A stretch of DNA of 64,000 bases from Trichocoleus sp. (GCA_036702865.1 DATNQD010000043.1:30715-94714); one strand, 5' to 3'; positions 36,008-45,245 are shown, counted from the first letter of the stretch. The notes: generated by a model from the letters alone, not told the origin. Made by a program: numbers and translations.

Positions 36008-37585
36008 ATGCGAGTTTTATTACTTTATCCCCTCTTCCCTAAGTCATTTTGGTCTTTTGACAAAGTCCTGGAACTGATTGGGCGCAAAGTTTCTCTCCCA
36101 CCGCTAAGCTTGATCACCGTTGCCGCGATTCTGCCTCAAACCTGGGAATTTCGCTTAGTCGATCGCAATGTTGGCTGTGAAACTGATGCAGACTGGTACT
36201 GGGCAGAGCTAGTCATTATCTCCGGCATGATCGTGCAGAAGGACGATATGCTGTTCCTGATTGAGGCGGCAAAGCGACGGCGTAAACCAGTTGCAGTTGG
36301 TGGACCTTACGTCACTTCGGTTCCGGAAGCTGCTCAGAAAGCAGGGGCAGATTTCCTAGTGTTGGATGAAGGCGAAATCACCTTACCTCTTCTGGTTGAA
36401 GCTCTGGAACGAGGAGAAAAATCGGGCGTTTTTCGTGCCAATGGAGAGAAGCCAGATGTTAGCACCAGCCCTGTTCCTCGATTTGACCTGCTGGAGATGA
36501 ACGCTTACAGCGATATGTCGGTGCAGTTTTCGCGGGGCTGTCCTTATCAGTGCGAATTCTGCGACATCATTGTGCTATATGGACGGAAGCCGCGCACAAA
36601 AACCCCGGCTCAACTGCTGGCAGAGTTTCAAGCGCTATATGACTTAGGCTGGCGGCGATCGGTCTTTGTTGTAGACGATAACTTTATTGGCAACAAGCGC
36701 AATGCCAAATTGATGCTGCGGGAACTGGCACCCTGGATGGTAGAGCATGACTACCCCTTTAGTTTATCGACTGAGGCTTCTGTCGATCTGGCTCAAGATC
36801 AAGAACTGCTCGATCTCATGATTGCTGCAAACTTTAGTGCCGTATTTTTAGGCATTGAAACCCCTGACACAGATAGCTTATCGCTGACTCAAAAATACCA
36901 AAATACTCGTAACTCTTTAGTGGAGTCAGTACAAACCATTAATCAATCTGGGCTGCGGGTGATGGCTGGGTTCATCATTGGGTTTGACGGTGAGAAATCC
37001 GGCGCAGGCGATCGCATCATTGATTTTGTCGAAGCCACCGCAATTCCCCAAGCGTTGTTTGGTATGCTGCAAGCGTTACCTGGAACTGCCCTCTGGCAGC
37101 GACTTGAAAAAGAGGGGCGCTTACGAACAGAAGGGGAAGAGGTAAGCGGCAAACAAATAACGCTGATGAACTTTGTGCCAACCCGTCCACTGGAGGAGAT
37201 TGCACGCGAGTTTGTCACTTGCTTCCGGGAGTTGTACGAAGCCGATCGCTATTTAGCGCGAGTCTATCGCCATTATTTAACGATGAAGCCAATTCCTCAT
37301 CAAAAGAAAAAGCCTCAAATGCTGGAGTTGATGGAAATCCGGGCGCTGTTGATCATCTTTTGGCGGCAAGGAATTAAGCGCAGCACCCGCTGGCAGTTTT
37401 GGAAACAGCTATATTCGATTCTGCAGAAAAACCCAGGCGTATTCCAGCACTACTTAACCAGTTGCGCCCATATCGAGCATTTTCTGGAGTATCGCCAGAT
37501 TGTACAGGATGAGGTTGAAGCTGAACTGTCTCGCTACGTAGCAGTGGAACCACAAAAGGTTGCTGCAGTCGCGGGTCAATCTTGA
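36008..37585 (+). CDS. B12-binding-domain radical SAM protein (copy 1)
   Basis: A class of radical SAM enzymes that often act as methyltransferases at unreactive carbons; substrate unknown. The N-terminal Rossmann-like B12-binding region covers about 1-145 (MRVLLLYPLFPKSFWSFDKV, VAVGGPYVTSVPE). It has DRNVG (52-56) rather than the base-on DxHxxG motif. The radical SAM core has the cluster motif RGCPYQCEFCDI with C178, C182 and C185, then FVVDDNFIGN and FLGIETPD. The C-terminal helical DUF4070-like region (about 400-520) ends with a His/Glu-rich segment. It is related to hopanoid methylase-type proteins but the family is broad. A close paralogue lies at 39744-41327. The start ATG has no strong Shine-Dalgarno. 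Confidence 0.9.
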   Translation: MRVLLLYPLFPKSFWSFDKVLELIGRKVSLPPLSLITVAAILPQTWEFRLVDRNVGCETDADWYWAELVIISGMIVQKDDMLFLIEAAKRRRKPVAVGGPYVTSVPEAAQKAGADFLVLDEGEITLPLLVEALERGEKSGVFRANGEKPDVSTSPVPRFDLLEMNAYSDMSVQFSRGCPYQCEFCDIIVLYGRKPRTKTPAQLLAEFQALYDLGWRRSVFVVDDNFIGNKRNAKLMLRELAPWMVEHDYPFSLSTEASVDLAQDQELLDLMIAANFSAVFLGIETPDTDSLSLTQKYQNTRNSLVESVQTINQSGLRVMAGFIIGFDGEKSGAGDRIIDFVEATAIPQALFGMLQALPGTALWQRLEKEGRLRTEGEEVSGKQITLMNFVPTRPLEEIAREFVTCFRELYEADRYLARVYRHYLTMKPIPHQKKKPQMLELMEIRALLIIFWRQGIKRSTRWQFWKQLYSILQKNPGVFQHYLTSCAHIEHFLEYRQIVQDEVEAELSRYVAVEPQKVAAVAGQS

Positions 37586-37880
37586 TAAAACTCTCTGTGC
37601 TGTTTCACTAGAATTCTAGTTGCTAGAGCTATCGTACTGCCTTGCTTTGAGCGGGTGGTAGTCTGCTTTAGCAACACGTTTATTGTTTAAATAGATTATG
37701 ATGAATAGATAAAGCCTACAAAAGGGCGTCTCTTTTCTACACCAACTGAATGCTTGCGATCGATCTTAGTTCTGGCGATCGAAACGGTTTAAGCCTCAAT
37801 CATCACGTTTCTTATTGACGTAACTGTATCTCCTTTTGTAGAACAACCGCATCAATTTATGGCAATACAAGGAGATAAAA

Positions 37881-38102
37881 GTGACTGTACGCCACAATCC
37901 TGCTCTCTACGAAGAACCTATCAATCAACCTTTAAGAACGATTCCTCCCATAGCAAGAGAATCTTTGATTAAATGGCTAGAGCGCACTGGTAGGTTTCAT
38001 GCTGAGGACGATGGTGAATTCCAAGACCACAAGCTGTCAGAAGATTTAGATAGCATTTTGGAGCCGGAACCCTACACTTTGGAGGATGAAGAGCAAGAGT
38101 GA
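37881..38102 (+). CDS. DUF3134-like small protein (73 aa)
   Basis: A GTG start at 37881 with AAGGAG at 7-base spacing. The 73 residues match the cyanobacterial DUF3134 pattern: MTVRHNPALYEEPINQP, then IARESLIKWLERTGRF, then a strongly acidic disordered tail (LEPEPYTLEDEEQE). It is soluble; function unknown. It lies between the first radical SAM gene and a microprotein gene on the same strand. The family name is from recall and fairly sure. Confidence 0.75.
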   Translation: MTVRHNPALYEEPINQPLRTIPPIARESLIKWLERTGRFHAEDDGEFQDHKLSEDLDSILEPEPYTLEDEEQE

Positions 38103-38258
38103 AAAGGTTTCTTAGCAAAGCTATCACCCGCACAGGTTTTGTTAACCTGATTTCCGCTCCAAACTAACCCAAGACTACGAAATTAAACAATACTGCTTAG
38201 AAGCTGGTGTTTATTTCAGAATCTAACAAACTATCTCATTTTTAATTAGAGGTTCATT

Positions 38259-38381
38259 ATGTCAAAGCAAAGAAAAGGTAATAAAGAAACTAAAAAGCCG
38301 AAAGCTACCGCTAAAAAAAATCAGAACGCTTCTAAAAAAGAGGAAGGATCCATTGAACGGCTTTTTGAAAAACCACAGTAA
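38259..38381 (+). CDS. lysine-rich microprotein (40 aa), copy 1
   Basis: An ATG at 38259 preceded by GAGG at 7-base spacing. The 40-residue product begins MSKQRKGNKETKKPKA and is extremely rich in Lys, ending SIERLFEKPQ. A second gene at 41446-41544 on the opposite strand encodes the same N-terminal pattern (MSKEQKSNKETKKPKA). Conservation at both protein and DNA level of the ETKKPKA segment between the two argues these are real genes. Similar MSKxxxSNKETKK microproteins are scattered in bacteria; function unknown, perhaps nucleic-acid or ribosome association from charge alone. Confidence 0.65.
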   Translation: MSKQRKGNKETKKPKATAKKNQNASKKEEGSIERLFEKPQ

Positions 38382-38713
38382 TTTTCCATTGTTGCTTAGC
38401 TGCATTTCGGTTCCGTAAATTTTGATTATTCTAAAATTCCACTTCTCATTTAAAGCGAGGGGTGGGATTTTCATTGCATTCTATAGTGATGCTCTAGCGA
38501 TCGCCTCAACCTAGTCATCACGGCTGAGAAATAGAACAGCCTACCTCATCCTCAAGATTGTTACAATCTGTAAATAATTTGTTACACTAGTTTACATGGA
38601 GCAACAGCTAGAAACGTAGATCTGTTTATGAGCCGCTTCAAACCCAGATTTCGAAATAGCTAGTGAAGCCTCAAGTTCTTAATTTTAACCTTGATAGGTT
38701 ATGGTAGGCAGCG
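38382..38713. other. 332-base upstream region of nblA
   Basis: AT-rich regulatory region. It holds one HIP1 octamer near 38498, and TTACA repeats at 38560-38596 matching the RpaB HLR1 layout. No -10 element stands out. A leader of around 100 bases before the nblA start is implied if the promoter is near the repeats. Confidence 0.5.
38581..38596 (+). promoter_or_regulatory. HLR1-like site (candidate RpaB binding) upstream of nblA
   Basis: GTTACA (38581-38586), 4 bases (CTAG), TTTACA (38591-38596) fits the HLR1 arrangement of two (G/T)TTACA hexamers with 4 bases between, except that the first two spacer bases are CT rather than two A/T. Another GTTACAAT lies at 38560-38567. HLR1 is the documented binding site of the cyanobacterial response regulator RpaB at light-stress genes. 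Site lies 117 bp before the nblA start. Confidence 0.5.
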
Positions 38714-38911
38714 ATGAATCCAGCGATCGAACTCACAATGGAACAGGATTTCAACCTTAGAAACTTCGCAGATTTAGTTCGTCAAATGTCTCACGAACAA
38801 GCGCAAAAATTTCTGGTTGAACAGCACAAACTGATGATGATTCGGGAAACGATGTACCAAGACCTTCTGAAAAGTGAGTGGAAATTAGATTTAAATTCTG
38901 CCTCTCTCTAA
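38714..38911 (+). CDS. nblA: phycobilisome degradation protein NblA
   Basis: NblA binds phycobiliproteins and the ClpC chaperone and triggers dismantling of phycobilisomes during nitrogen, sulfur or light stress. The 65 residues show the full family pattern: MNPAIELTMEQDFNLRNF, RQMSHEQAQKFLVEQHKLMM (about 23-42), IRETMYQDLLKSEW. The helix-loop-helix layout and length (about 60) are typical. Upstream TTACA repeats suggest control by RpaB. GGCAGCG precedes the ATG, a weak Shine-Dalgarno. Its place between two radical SAM genes is unusual and not explained by known function. Confident. Confidence 0.94.
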   Translation: MNPAIELTMEQDFNLRNFADLVRQMSHEQAQKFLVEQHKLMMIRETMYQDLLKSEWKLDLNSASL

Positions 38912-39743
38912 GCAGAAGCAAACCTACTTTTTCACTTCTCCTCATTGAACTGTTTCTACAATCAAAGCACTTGGAGTAATGACTATGCTAAGTAGCCGAT
39001 TCTAACAGTTGTAATGGTTGGTTCTAGGGATATACAGCTCAATTTGAGCGTTGAAACAGTCGGTTAGTGCGGATCGGCTTTATGCCTGTTGTTTTGACTG
39101 AAATGGTTTCTAATCAGTGCGTTTTCCACTTTTGGAACCTGTTGTAACTTAATCAGCGAATTTATCGACTGAATGAGCAAAGCCCGACAGCTAGATAGCT
39201 CTATATCTAGTAGATGTTGGGTTTTATGCTTTAGATTAATTGAAAAGTTGCGAATTAAGCTGCTTAAAAAGAGTTTTTGCTTTCGCACGATCTGAAAGCT
39301 TGCTAGTTATAAGTCTGCTTTTACTTAAATTACTTGAAAGAATCAGCAGGAACAGAGAAAAGTAAAAAGCATAATACAGCTTGTAACAAGATTTGAAATT
39401 CTATTGAGCCATGAGTGATACTTAAAAGCGTTGTAAAACAGTAGTCCAAAGTCTTTCTGGAATTAACGCTTCGCTAAGCTAAATTTCTATTTCCAGCATA
39501 TCAATCACTCTTAGGATGGATTCTGAGAATGACTGTTTAGTATAGTCTCCTTTTTTATTCCTATTATTTTATTTCACCAAATTCGATCGGTAAATTTGTA
39601 CTGAAATTGTTACCATTACTACGAAGTAATGTCTGCCTTGTCTCCTGATAAGAGACGCAAAAAACCCTTTCAGATTCTCAGATTGGTTCGCCATACAATA
39701 CTTTTCCGCGCATTAAAGTCAACCTAGATTACTGGAAGAATTT
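38912..39743. other. 832-base AT-rich region before the second radical SAM gene
   Basis: No convincing gene; a 74-codon minus-strand frame at 39064-39288 has no start signal and reads as low complexity. Two adjacent hairpins lie at 39614-39656 in the probable leader of the downstream gene. No promoter is definable. Confidence 0.45.
39614..39656 (+). promoter_or_regulatory. two adjacent hairpins in the leader of the second radical SAM gene
   Basis: CATTACT-ACGA-AGTAATG (39614-39631) is a perfect 7-bp stem with a tetraloop. GTCTC-N7-GAGAC (39640-39656) follows, then GCAAAAAA. They lie 88-130 bases before the start codon. They could be a structured leader; no known riboswitch class matches. Confidence 0.3.
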
Positions 39744-41327
39744 ATGAAAGCACTGCTGCTCTACCCCCAGTTTCCTCAGTCTTTCTGGTCTTATGATCGC
39801 TTCATGGAAATTGCCGGACTAAAGGCAGTGATCCCGCCTCTGGGAATTATTACAGTTGCAGCACTTTTGCCGCAGGACTGGGAGATTCGGTTCCACGATC
39901 GAAATGTTGCTTGTGAAACCGCAGCAGATTGGGAGTGGTGCGACATCGTGATCCTTTCAGCCATGCTGGTACAAAAGCCAGATTTCCAGGCACTGATTCG
40001 GAAAGCAGTTCAGTTGGGCAAACCAGTTGCTGTGGGCGGTCCCTATCCCACTTCTGTTCCTCAAGATGCTTTAGAGGCTGGAGCCAATTTCTTGGTTCTG
40101 GATGAAGGCGAGATGACCGTTCCCCAATTTCTGGCAGCGATCGATCGGGGTGAAACCGAGGGAGTTTTCCGCTCACTTGATAAACCAGATGTAACCCAAA
40201 GCCCTCTGCCACGTTTCGATTTGCTTCAGCAGGATGCTTACCTGATGATGGCAATCCAATTTTCGCGCGGATGCCCGTTCAACTGCGAATTTTGTGACAT
40301 CATTTCTCTCTATGGTCGCAAGCCTCGCACAAAAGAACCGAGTCAAGCTCTGGCGGAGTTGCAAGCTCTCTACGACTTAGGTTGGCGCGGCTCACTCTTC
40401 ATTGTGGATGACAACTTTATTGGCAACCAGCGAAACGTCAAACGCTTCCTGCATGACCTGATTCCCTGGATGCAGCAGCACAACTACCCGTTCACTTTCA
40501 TCACAGAAGCGTCGGTCAACCTGGCAGAGGATGACGAATTACTTCAGTTGATGAGTGAAGCAGGATTTTATGCCGTCTTCCTGGGTATTGAAACCCCCGA
40601 CCAAGACAGCTTACAAGTTACCCGCAAAGTGCAAAACACCCGTAATCCTCTCGTTGAAGCTTGCAACAAAATCAATGAGGCAGGGTTGTTAATTTATGCT
40701 GGATTTATTCTCGGTTTTGACGGAGAACGGTTCGGAGCAGGCGATCGGATTCAAGCCTTTATTGAACAAACTAGCATTCCTCAACCGATGCTAGGTATTC
40801 TCCAAGCATTACCCAATACAGCCCTTTGGGAACGACTCAAAAAAGAGCAGCGCTTAATTGACGAAGGCAGTCATCCAACAGGCGATCAGAACACGCTGAT
40901 GAATTTCGTCCCAACTCGTCCGCTTGCCGAAATTGCCAGAGAGTATGTTGAAGGTTTCTGGACGCTGTATGAACCCCAGAACTATCTCAAGCGTTGTTTG
41001 CAACAATGTCTCAAAGTTCGTTCTCCGAAGCACCAAACACACATGATGCAGTTTCCGCTTGGCAAGAGCATCCAGTTTCTTGCTCAACTGATCTGGTATC
41101 AGGGGATTTGCCGTTCTGAAATTCGGGGACAGTTTTGGCGACAGCTCTGGATTATCCTGGTGAAGAAACCGCAGGTTCTCAATCTATATTTGGGGTTATG
41201 CGCGGCTGGTGAACACTTTTGGGAATATCGTGCGTTAGCGAGAGAACGCATTGCTCAACAGCTGGGTTATGACCCGCTAGAAACCCCAACAACGTTTGTT
41301 CCAGAACGGATATCGGTCACATCTTAA
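39744..41327 (+). CDS. B12-binding-domain radical SAM protein (copy 2)
   Basis: Paralogue of the gene at 36008. In an ungapped hand alignment 60 of the first 100 residues are identical (MKALLLYPQFPQSFWSYDRF, ITVAALLPQDWE, KPVAVGGPYPTSVP). The cluster motif is RGCPFNCEFCDI with C177, C181 and C184, followed by FIVDDNFIGN and FLGIETPDQDS, and the same C-terminal DUF4070-like region. As in copy 1, DRNVA replaces the DxHxxG motif. The likely chemistry is a cobalamin-dependent methylation or rearrangement; the substrate is unknown. AGGAA-like ACTGGAAGAA precedes the ATG. The two copies could act on successive or different positions, or under different conditions. Confidence 0.9.
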   Translation: MKALLLYPQFPQSFWSYDRFMEIAGLKAVIPPLGIITVAALLPQDWEIRFHDRNVACETAADWEWCDIVILSAMLVQKPDFQALIRKAVQLGKPVAVGGPYPTSVPQDALEAGANFLVLDEGEMTVPQFLAAIDRGETEGVFRSLDKPDVTQSPLPRFDLLQQDAYLMMAIQFSRGCPFNCEFCDIISLYGRKPRTKEPSQALAELQALYDLGWRGSLFIVDDNFIGNQRNVKRFLHDLIPWMQQHNYPFTFITEASVNLAEDDELLQLMSEAGFYAVFLGIETPDQDSLQVTRKVQNTRNPLVEACNKINEAGLLIYAGFILGFDGERFGAGDRIQAFIEQTSIPQPMLGILQALPNTALWERLKKEQRLIDEGSHPTGDQNTLMNFVPTRPLAEIAREYVEGFWTLYEPQNYLKRCLQQCLKVRSPKHQTHMMQFPLGKSIQFLAQLIWYQGICRSEIRGQFWRQLWIILVKKPQVLNLYLGLCAAGEHFWEYRALARERIAQQLGYDPLETPTTFVPERISVTS

Positions 41328-41336
41328 CTGCCGATC

Positions 41337-41362
41337 GGGGACGGAGCCGCACTTCTGTCCCC
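41337..41362 (+). terminator. candidate hairpin after the second radical SAM gene
   Basis: GGGGAC (41337-41342) and GTCCCC (41357-41362) form a 6-bp GC-rich stem that extends inwards with one mismatch. It lies 10 bases after the stop codon. There is no T tract, so termination, if any, would not be classical. Confidence 0.35.
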
Positions 41363-41445
41363 CATCAACCCGTTCTATATCGAGCCATTCAGGTATGGGC
41401 AGCAAGCACGAAACCCATTTGGATTAAGGCTGCTTACCCTCAAGT

Positions 41446-41544
41446 TCAGTCATATCTTTTCGGATCTTTTTTATCTTTTTTTGTGCCATCAGGTTGTGCT
41501 TTTGGCTTTTTAGTTTCTTTGTTGCTTTTCTGCTCTTTTGACAT
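41446..41544 (-). CDS. lysine-rich microprotein (32 aa), copy 2
   Basis: The ATG at 41544 has AAGGA at 7-base spacing. The 32-residue product begins MSKEQKSNKETKKPKA and ends DKKDPKRYD. It shares 11 of its first 16 residues with the microprotein at 38259 and nearly identical DNA over the NKETKKPKA segment, on the opposite strand. Both lie 3' of a B12-binding radical SAM gene. Function unknown; its length makes it easy to miss. Confidence 0.6.
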   Translation of the reverse strand: MSKEQKSNKETKKPKAQPDGTKKDKKDPKRYD

Positions 41545-41766
41545 ATTGATTCCTTAATTCATCTTTGTTGTTTAAACGTTGACTTTTTGCAATGCTTCCC
41601 TGAGTCCTAATTCCCGCTCAATCCGGTCACTGAGTCTCTTTCTGGTCAGCCACGAAGTTTGCTCACACCTGGCTCTAACTTGTGATTTTATTGCCGATTG
41701 TCACGATTCACATAAATCATATTAGCATCAGCAAAAATTATTGCCTTTTCACTGAATCTCAGCCCA

Positions 41767-42183
41767 CTACTCGTCGATGATTTTTCCCCGCATCAACTTG
41801 ATTTGGCTTCGCTTACTTTTACTGTCAAGCCGTTTTCGCTGAGAACTACGGGTGGGTTTACTAGGCTTACGAGGTTTCGGTAAGGTGATTGCACTCTTAA
41901 TCAGCAACTGCAATCGCTGTAGTGCCTCTTCGCGGTTCTGCTCCTGACTGCGGTGTTCCTGAGATTTAATCACGATCACGCCTTCTTTAGTGATCCGCTG
42001 ATCATTCAATTGCAACAGACGCTCTTTGTATGGCTCCGGCAAAGAAGACGCCAGGATGTCAAAGCGCAAATGGATAGCAGTTGCCACCTTATTTACGTTT
42101 TGACCCCCTGCACCTTGAGAGCGCACTGCACTCATCTCAATCTCTTGTTCTGGAATTGTCACAGTGTTAGAAATTTGCAGCAT
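41767..42183 (-). CDS. arfB: ribosome rescue peptidyl-tRNA hydrolase ArfB
   Basis: Releases peptides from ribosomes stalled without a stop codon. The catalytic GGQ is at 26-28 in VRSQGAGGQNVNKVATAIHL, within a release-factor-like domain. The C-terminal basic tail (RKPSKPTRSSQRKRLDSKSK, then RSQIKLMRGK) inserts into the mRNA entry channel in characterised homologues. The 138-residue length is typical. It is transcribed alone, between the second microprotein and glgB on the same strand. Confident. Confidence 0.93.
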   Translation of the reverse strand: MLQISNTVTIPEQEIEMSAVRSQGAGGQNVNKVATAIHLRFDILASSLPEPYKERLLQLNDQRITKEGVIVIKSQEHRSQEQNREEALQRLQLLIKSAITLPKPRKPSKPTRSSQRKRLDSKSKRSQIKLMRGKIIDE

Positions 42184-42287
42184 AAGTTTAGTCTAGCAAG
42201 CAATGTTCCAACACCCAATCCAGTAGGTGAGGCTGCTCCAGCCGTTGCTCAAGCTTCAAGGCTGACAAGACCTCTAAACAACCTCTC

Positions 42288-44213
42288 TTACTTACTGCAC
42301 TGGAAGAACGCGACCGCCAACGGTGGTAATGTGACCTCGATCGAATAAGGATGTCCGTGATAGGGAATCTCATCTGCATTGACACCACCAAAATTACCCA
42401 CTCCGCTACCACCATATTCTGCGGCATCACCGTTCAATCGCTCTTGCCAAAAACCTGCATGAGGGACTCCCACCCGGTAATTGTAGCGAGGCAACGGCGT
42501 GAAGTTGCAGGTCACCAGGATCATATCTTCTTCCGTTCGGCTTTTGCGGAGCAGCGTAAAGACACTATTATCCACATCGTTACAGTCGATCCACTCAAAC
42601 CCATCAGGTTCGCAGTCCAACTCATGCAAGGCTGGTTCGCTGCGGTAAAGTCGGTTCAGGTCAGCAACCCATCGCTGTAGCCCTTGATGCATCGGCTGTT
42701 CCAGAAGATGCCAGTCGAGGCTTTTGTCATGATTCCATTCTGCCCATTGTCCAAATTCACCGCCCATAAACAGCAGCTTTTTCGCCGCTTGTGCATACAT
42801 GTAGCCGTAGAGCGATCGCAAGTTGGCAAACTTTTGCCATATGTCTCCAGGCATCTTATTAATCAGCGAACCCTTACCATGAACGACTTCATCATGCGAG
42901 AGCGGCAAAACGAAGTTCTCCTGGAAAGCATAAAGCATCCGGAAGGTGACCTGGCTGTGGTGATATTTCCGGTGGACTGGCTCATGCGAGAAGTAGCTCA
43001 GAGTATCATGCATCCAGCCCATATCCCACTTCAGCCCAAAGCCCAGCCCACCTACATAGATTGGGCGTGACACCATGGTAAAGGCGGTAGATTCTTCAGC
43101 GATCGTCTGTACATCCGGGAAGTGAGCATAAACGGCTTCATTGAAGCGCCGCAAAAAGCTGATCGCCTCTAAATTCTCATTACCACCCTGCGAATTGGGA
43201 ATCCATTCACCATGCTTGCGGGAATAGTCGAGATAAAGCATTGAGGCAACAGCATCAACCCGCAGCCCATCGATATGAAACTTATCGAGCCAGAAGAAGG
43301 CGCTGCTGATCAGGAAGCTGCGAACTTCATGTCGCCCATAGTTGAAGATGAGACTGCCCCAATCGGGATGGTAGCCCTGCCTGGGATCAGCATGTTCATA
43401 GAGGTTTGTGCCGTCAAAATAAGCGATCGCATGTTGATCCATTGGGAAATGGGATGGAACCCAATCGAGAATCACACCAATATTGTGCTGATGCAAATAA
43501 TCAACAAGGTACTGAAAATCTTGCAGCGTCCCAAAACGGCTGCTTGGGGCAAAAAATCCGGTGGTCTGATAGCCCCAGGAGGCATAAAAGGGATGCTCGG
43601 TGATTGGCAGAAATTCAACGTGGGTGAACCCCATTTGCGTCACGTAGTCTGCCAGCTTATGCGCCATTTCGCGATAGGACAGCGATCGATCGCCTTCTTC
43701 GGGTACATGCATCCAGGAACCAAGATGCACTTCGTAGATGGACATTGGAGCATCTAGCGCATTCCGCTGCTGACGAGTTGCCATCCAGTCAGCATCATTC
43801 CAGGTATACTCACTATCCCAAACGACTGAAGCAGTTTTAGGCGGCACTTCATACGCCAGCGCCATTGGATCAGCCTTTTCAACTTCGTAGCCCTGATGTT
43901 GTGAAACGATGCGATATTTATAAACGCTGCCTTTGCTGATTCCCGGAATCCAGCCTTCCCAAATTCCAGATTGCCCCTTACGAACCAGGGGATGACTGTC
44001 TTGGCTCCAGTTATTAAAATCCCCCTTAACAGAGACATAAGCAGCGTTAGGTGCCCAGACTGCAAAATAGACTCCATCAACGCCATTGTGGTGAACGAGA
44101 TGTGCTCCCAGCTTCTCATACAAGTGAAAATGCGACCCCTCATTAAACAGGTAAAGGTCCTCTTCAGTAAGTAGCGTAAGTTGGGTTTGAGCCGTTGAAT
44201 AAATTGCAGTCAT
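42288..44213 (-). CDS. glgB: 1,4-alpha-glucan branching enzyme (short form)
   Basis: Introduces alpha-1,6 branches in glycogen. The ATG at 44213 has GAGAGG at 5-base spacing; a GTG-type start at 44225 would add only four residues. The 641-residue enzyme begins directly near the CBM48 domain ([23 protein letters not shown]) and so lacks the extra N-terminal module of the longer cyanobacterial and E. coli enzymes (about 730-770). The GH13 triad is D320 in [12 protein letters not shown]373 in IAEEST and D441 in LSHDEVVHG. Other GlgB motifs are [22 protein letters not shown] and [12 protein letters not shown]. Cytoplasmic. It may be a second GlgB isoform in this genome, which cannot be checked here. 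Confidence 0.95.
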   Translation of the reverse strand: MTAIYSTAQTQLTLLTEEDLYLFNEGSHFHLYEKLGAHLVHHNGVDGVYFAVWAPNAAYVSVKGDFNNWSQDSHPLVRKGQSGIWEGWIPGISKGSVYKYRIVSQHQGYEVEKADPMALAYEVPPKTASVVWDSEYTWNDADWMATRQQRNALDAPMSIYEVHLGSWMHVPEEGDRSLSYREMAHKLADYVTQMGFTHVEFLPITEHPFYASWGYQTTGFFAPSSRFGTLQDFQYLVDYLHQHNIGVILDWVPSHFPMDQHAIAYFDGTNLYEHADPRQGYHPDWGSLIFNYGRHEVRSFLISSAFFWLDKFHIDGLRVDAVASMLYLDYSRKHGEWIPNSQGGNENLEAISFLRRFNEAVYAHFPDVQTIAEESTAFTMVSRPIYVGGLGFGLKWDMGWMHDTLSYFSHEPVHRKYHHSQVTFRMLYAFQENFVLPLSHDEVVHGKGSLINKMPGDIWQKFANLRSLYGYMYAQAAKKLLFMGGEFGQWAEWNHDKSLDWHLLEQPMHQGLQRWVADLNRLYRSEPALHELDCEPDGFEWIDCNDVDNSVFTLLRKSRTEEDMILVTCNFTPLPRYNYRVGVPHAGFWQERLNGDAAEYGGSGVGNFGGVNADEIPYHGHPYSIEVTLPPLAVAFFQCSK

Positions 44214-44345
44214 GACACCTCTCAAGTTGGATCAAACAAATTTTATTTGTCTCTCCCACGATGGTAAGAAAAAGCTTTTGAACTGCATTCTCACTTTTGA
44301 AGGAGTTTTGCAAGTTTCATATCAAGTAATAGACTTCTAGATCAG

Positions 44346-45245
44346 TTAAGGCTCTGATTCTAGAATTTTGCGGGCCTCTGCCAAAGACTGCCGCTGCGCC
44401 TCTGTCACCACTGGGTATTCAAGCCCCAGGTTTTCTAGAGTCTGCTGAATAATACCAGCCACGACTAGCCGCATATACCATTTTCGATCGGCTGGAATAA
44501 TATACCAGGGTGCCCATTCCGTACTGGTGCGATTAAAGATATCTTCATAGGCATTCATATAATCCTGCCAATGTTGTCGCTCTTGGACATCGCTTGCAGA
44601 GAATTTCCAGTTCTTTTCAGGAAGATCGAGCCTTGCCAAAAACCGTTTTTTTTGTTCTTCTTTCGATACGTTCAAGAAAAACTTCAGAACGATTACCCCA
44701 TTGTTCACCAAGTATTTTTCAAAATTGTTAATCTCTTCAAATCGCTGCTCCCAAATTCTCTTACTTTTCTTGAGTTTCTCAGGTAGCTGCTGCCGCTCTA
44801 GCAGTTCAGGATGGACGCGCACAACCAGCACTTCCTCATAATAAGAGCGGTTAAAAATGCCAATTCTGCCGCACTCTGGCAAAGATTTACTGTAACGCCA
44901 TAAGTAATCATGATCGAGTTCTTCCATAGAGGGTTGCTTAAAGCTAAACACCTGGCAGCCCTGCGGATTGATGCCTGACATAACGTGCTTGATCGTGCTG
45001 TCCTTTCCGGCTGCATCCATTGCCTGAAATAAACAGAGCAGCGAGTAGGTGTTTTGGGCATAAAGCTTTTCCTGAAATTCACCGAGGCGTTTGATGCCGC
45101 GCAGCATCAGTTCATCTGCCTGTTCTTTCAGTTCTTGCTTGGAAAGTTTAATTTCCTTGTCCTCAAAGCTACCAATGAAGCGAGAATCGTAGTCTTTGAG
45201 TTTAGTTTTTGAGCCTGGTTTGACGATGAATGGATCAAACTTCAT
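44346..45245 (-). CDS. polyphosphate kinase 2 family protein
   Basis: Transfers phosphate from polyphosphate to a nucleoside mono- or diphosphate. The ATG at 45245 has AAGGAGG at 8-base spacing; the frame continues to 45311 but those residues look spurious. The 299-residue protein has Walker A FQAMDAAGKDSTIKHV (about 73-88), the lid-type segment RSYYEEVLVVRVHPELL (about 135-151), and Walker B-like NNGVIVLKFFLNVSKEEQKKRF. WKFSASDVQERQHWQDYMNAYE and APWYIIPADRKWYMRLVV are typical of single-domain PPK2. It is likely class I or III; substrate preference is not readable. It lies 132 bases before glgB, on the same strand. Confidence 0.9.
   Translation of the reverse strand: MKFDPFIVKPGSKTKLKDYDSRFIGSFEDKEIKLSKQELKEQADELMLRGIKRLGEFQEKLYAQNTYSLLCLFQAMDAAGKDSTIKHVMSGINPQGCQVFSFKQPSMEELDHDYLWRYSKSLPECGRIGIFNRSYYEEVLVVRVHPELLERQQLPEKLKKSKRIWEQRFEEINNFEKYLVNNGVIVLKFFLNVSKEEQKKRFLARLDLPEKNWKFSASDVQERQHWQDYMNAYEDIFNRTSTEWAPWYIIPADRKWYMRLVVAGIIQQTLENLGLEYPVVTEAQRQSLAEARKILESEP

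Noticed and set aside
38570..38585. GTA-N10-TAC as an NtcA site before nblA
   Set aside because: NtcA needs GTA-N8-TAC; spacing is two bases too long.
39064..39288. 74-codon minus-strand frame between nblA and the second radical SAM gene
   Set aside because: No Shine-Dalgarno, low complexity, AT-rich spacer; no family resemblance.
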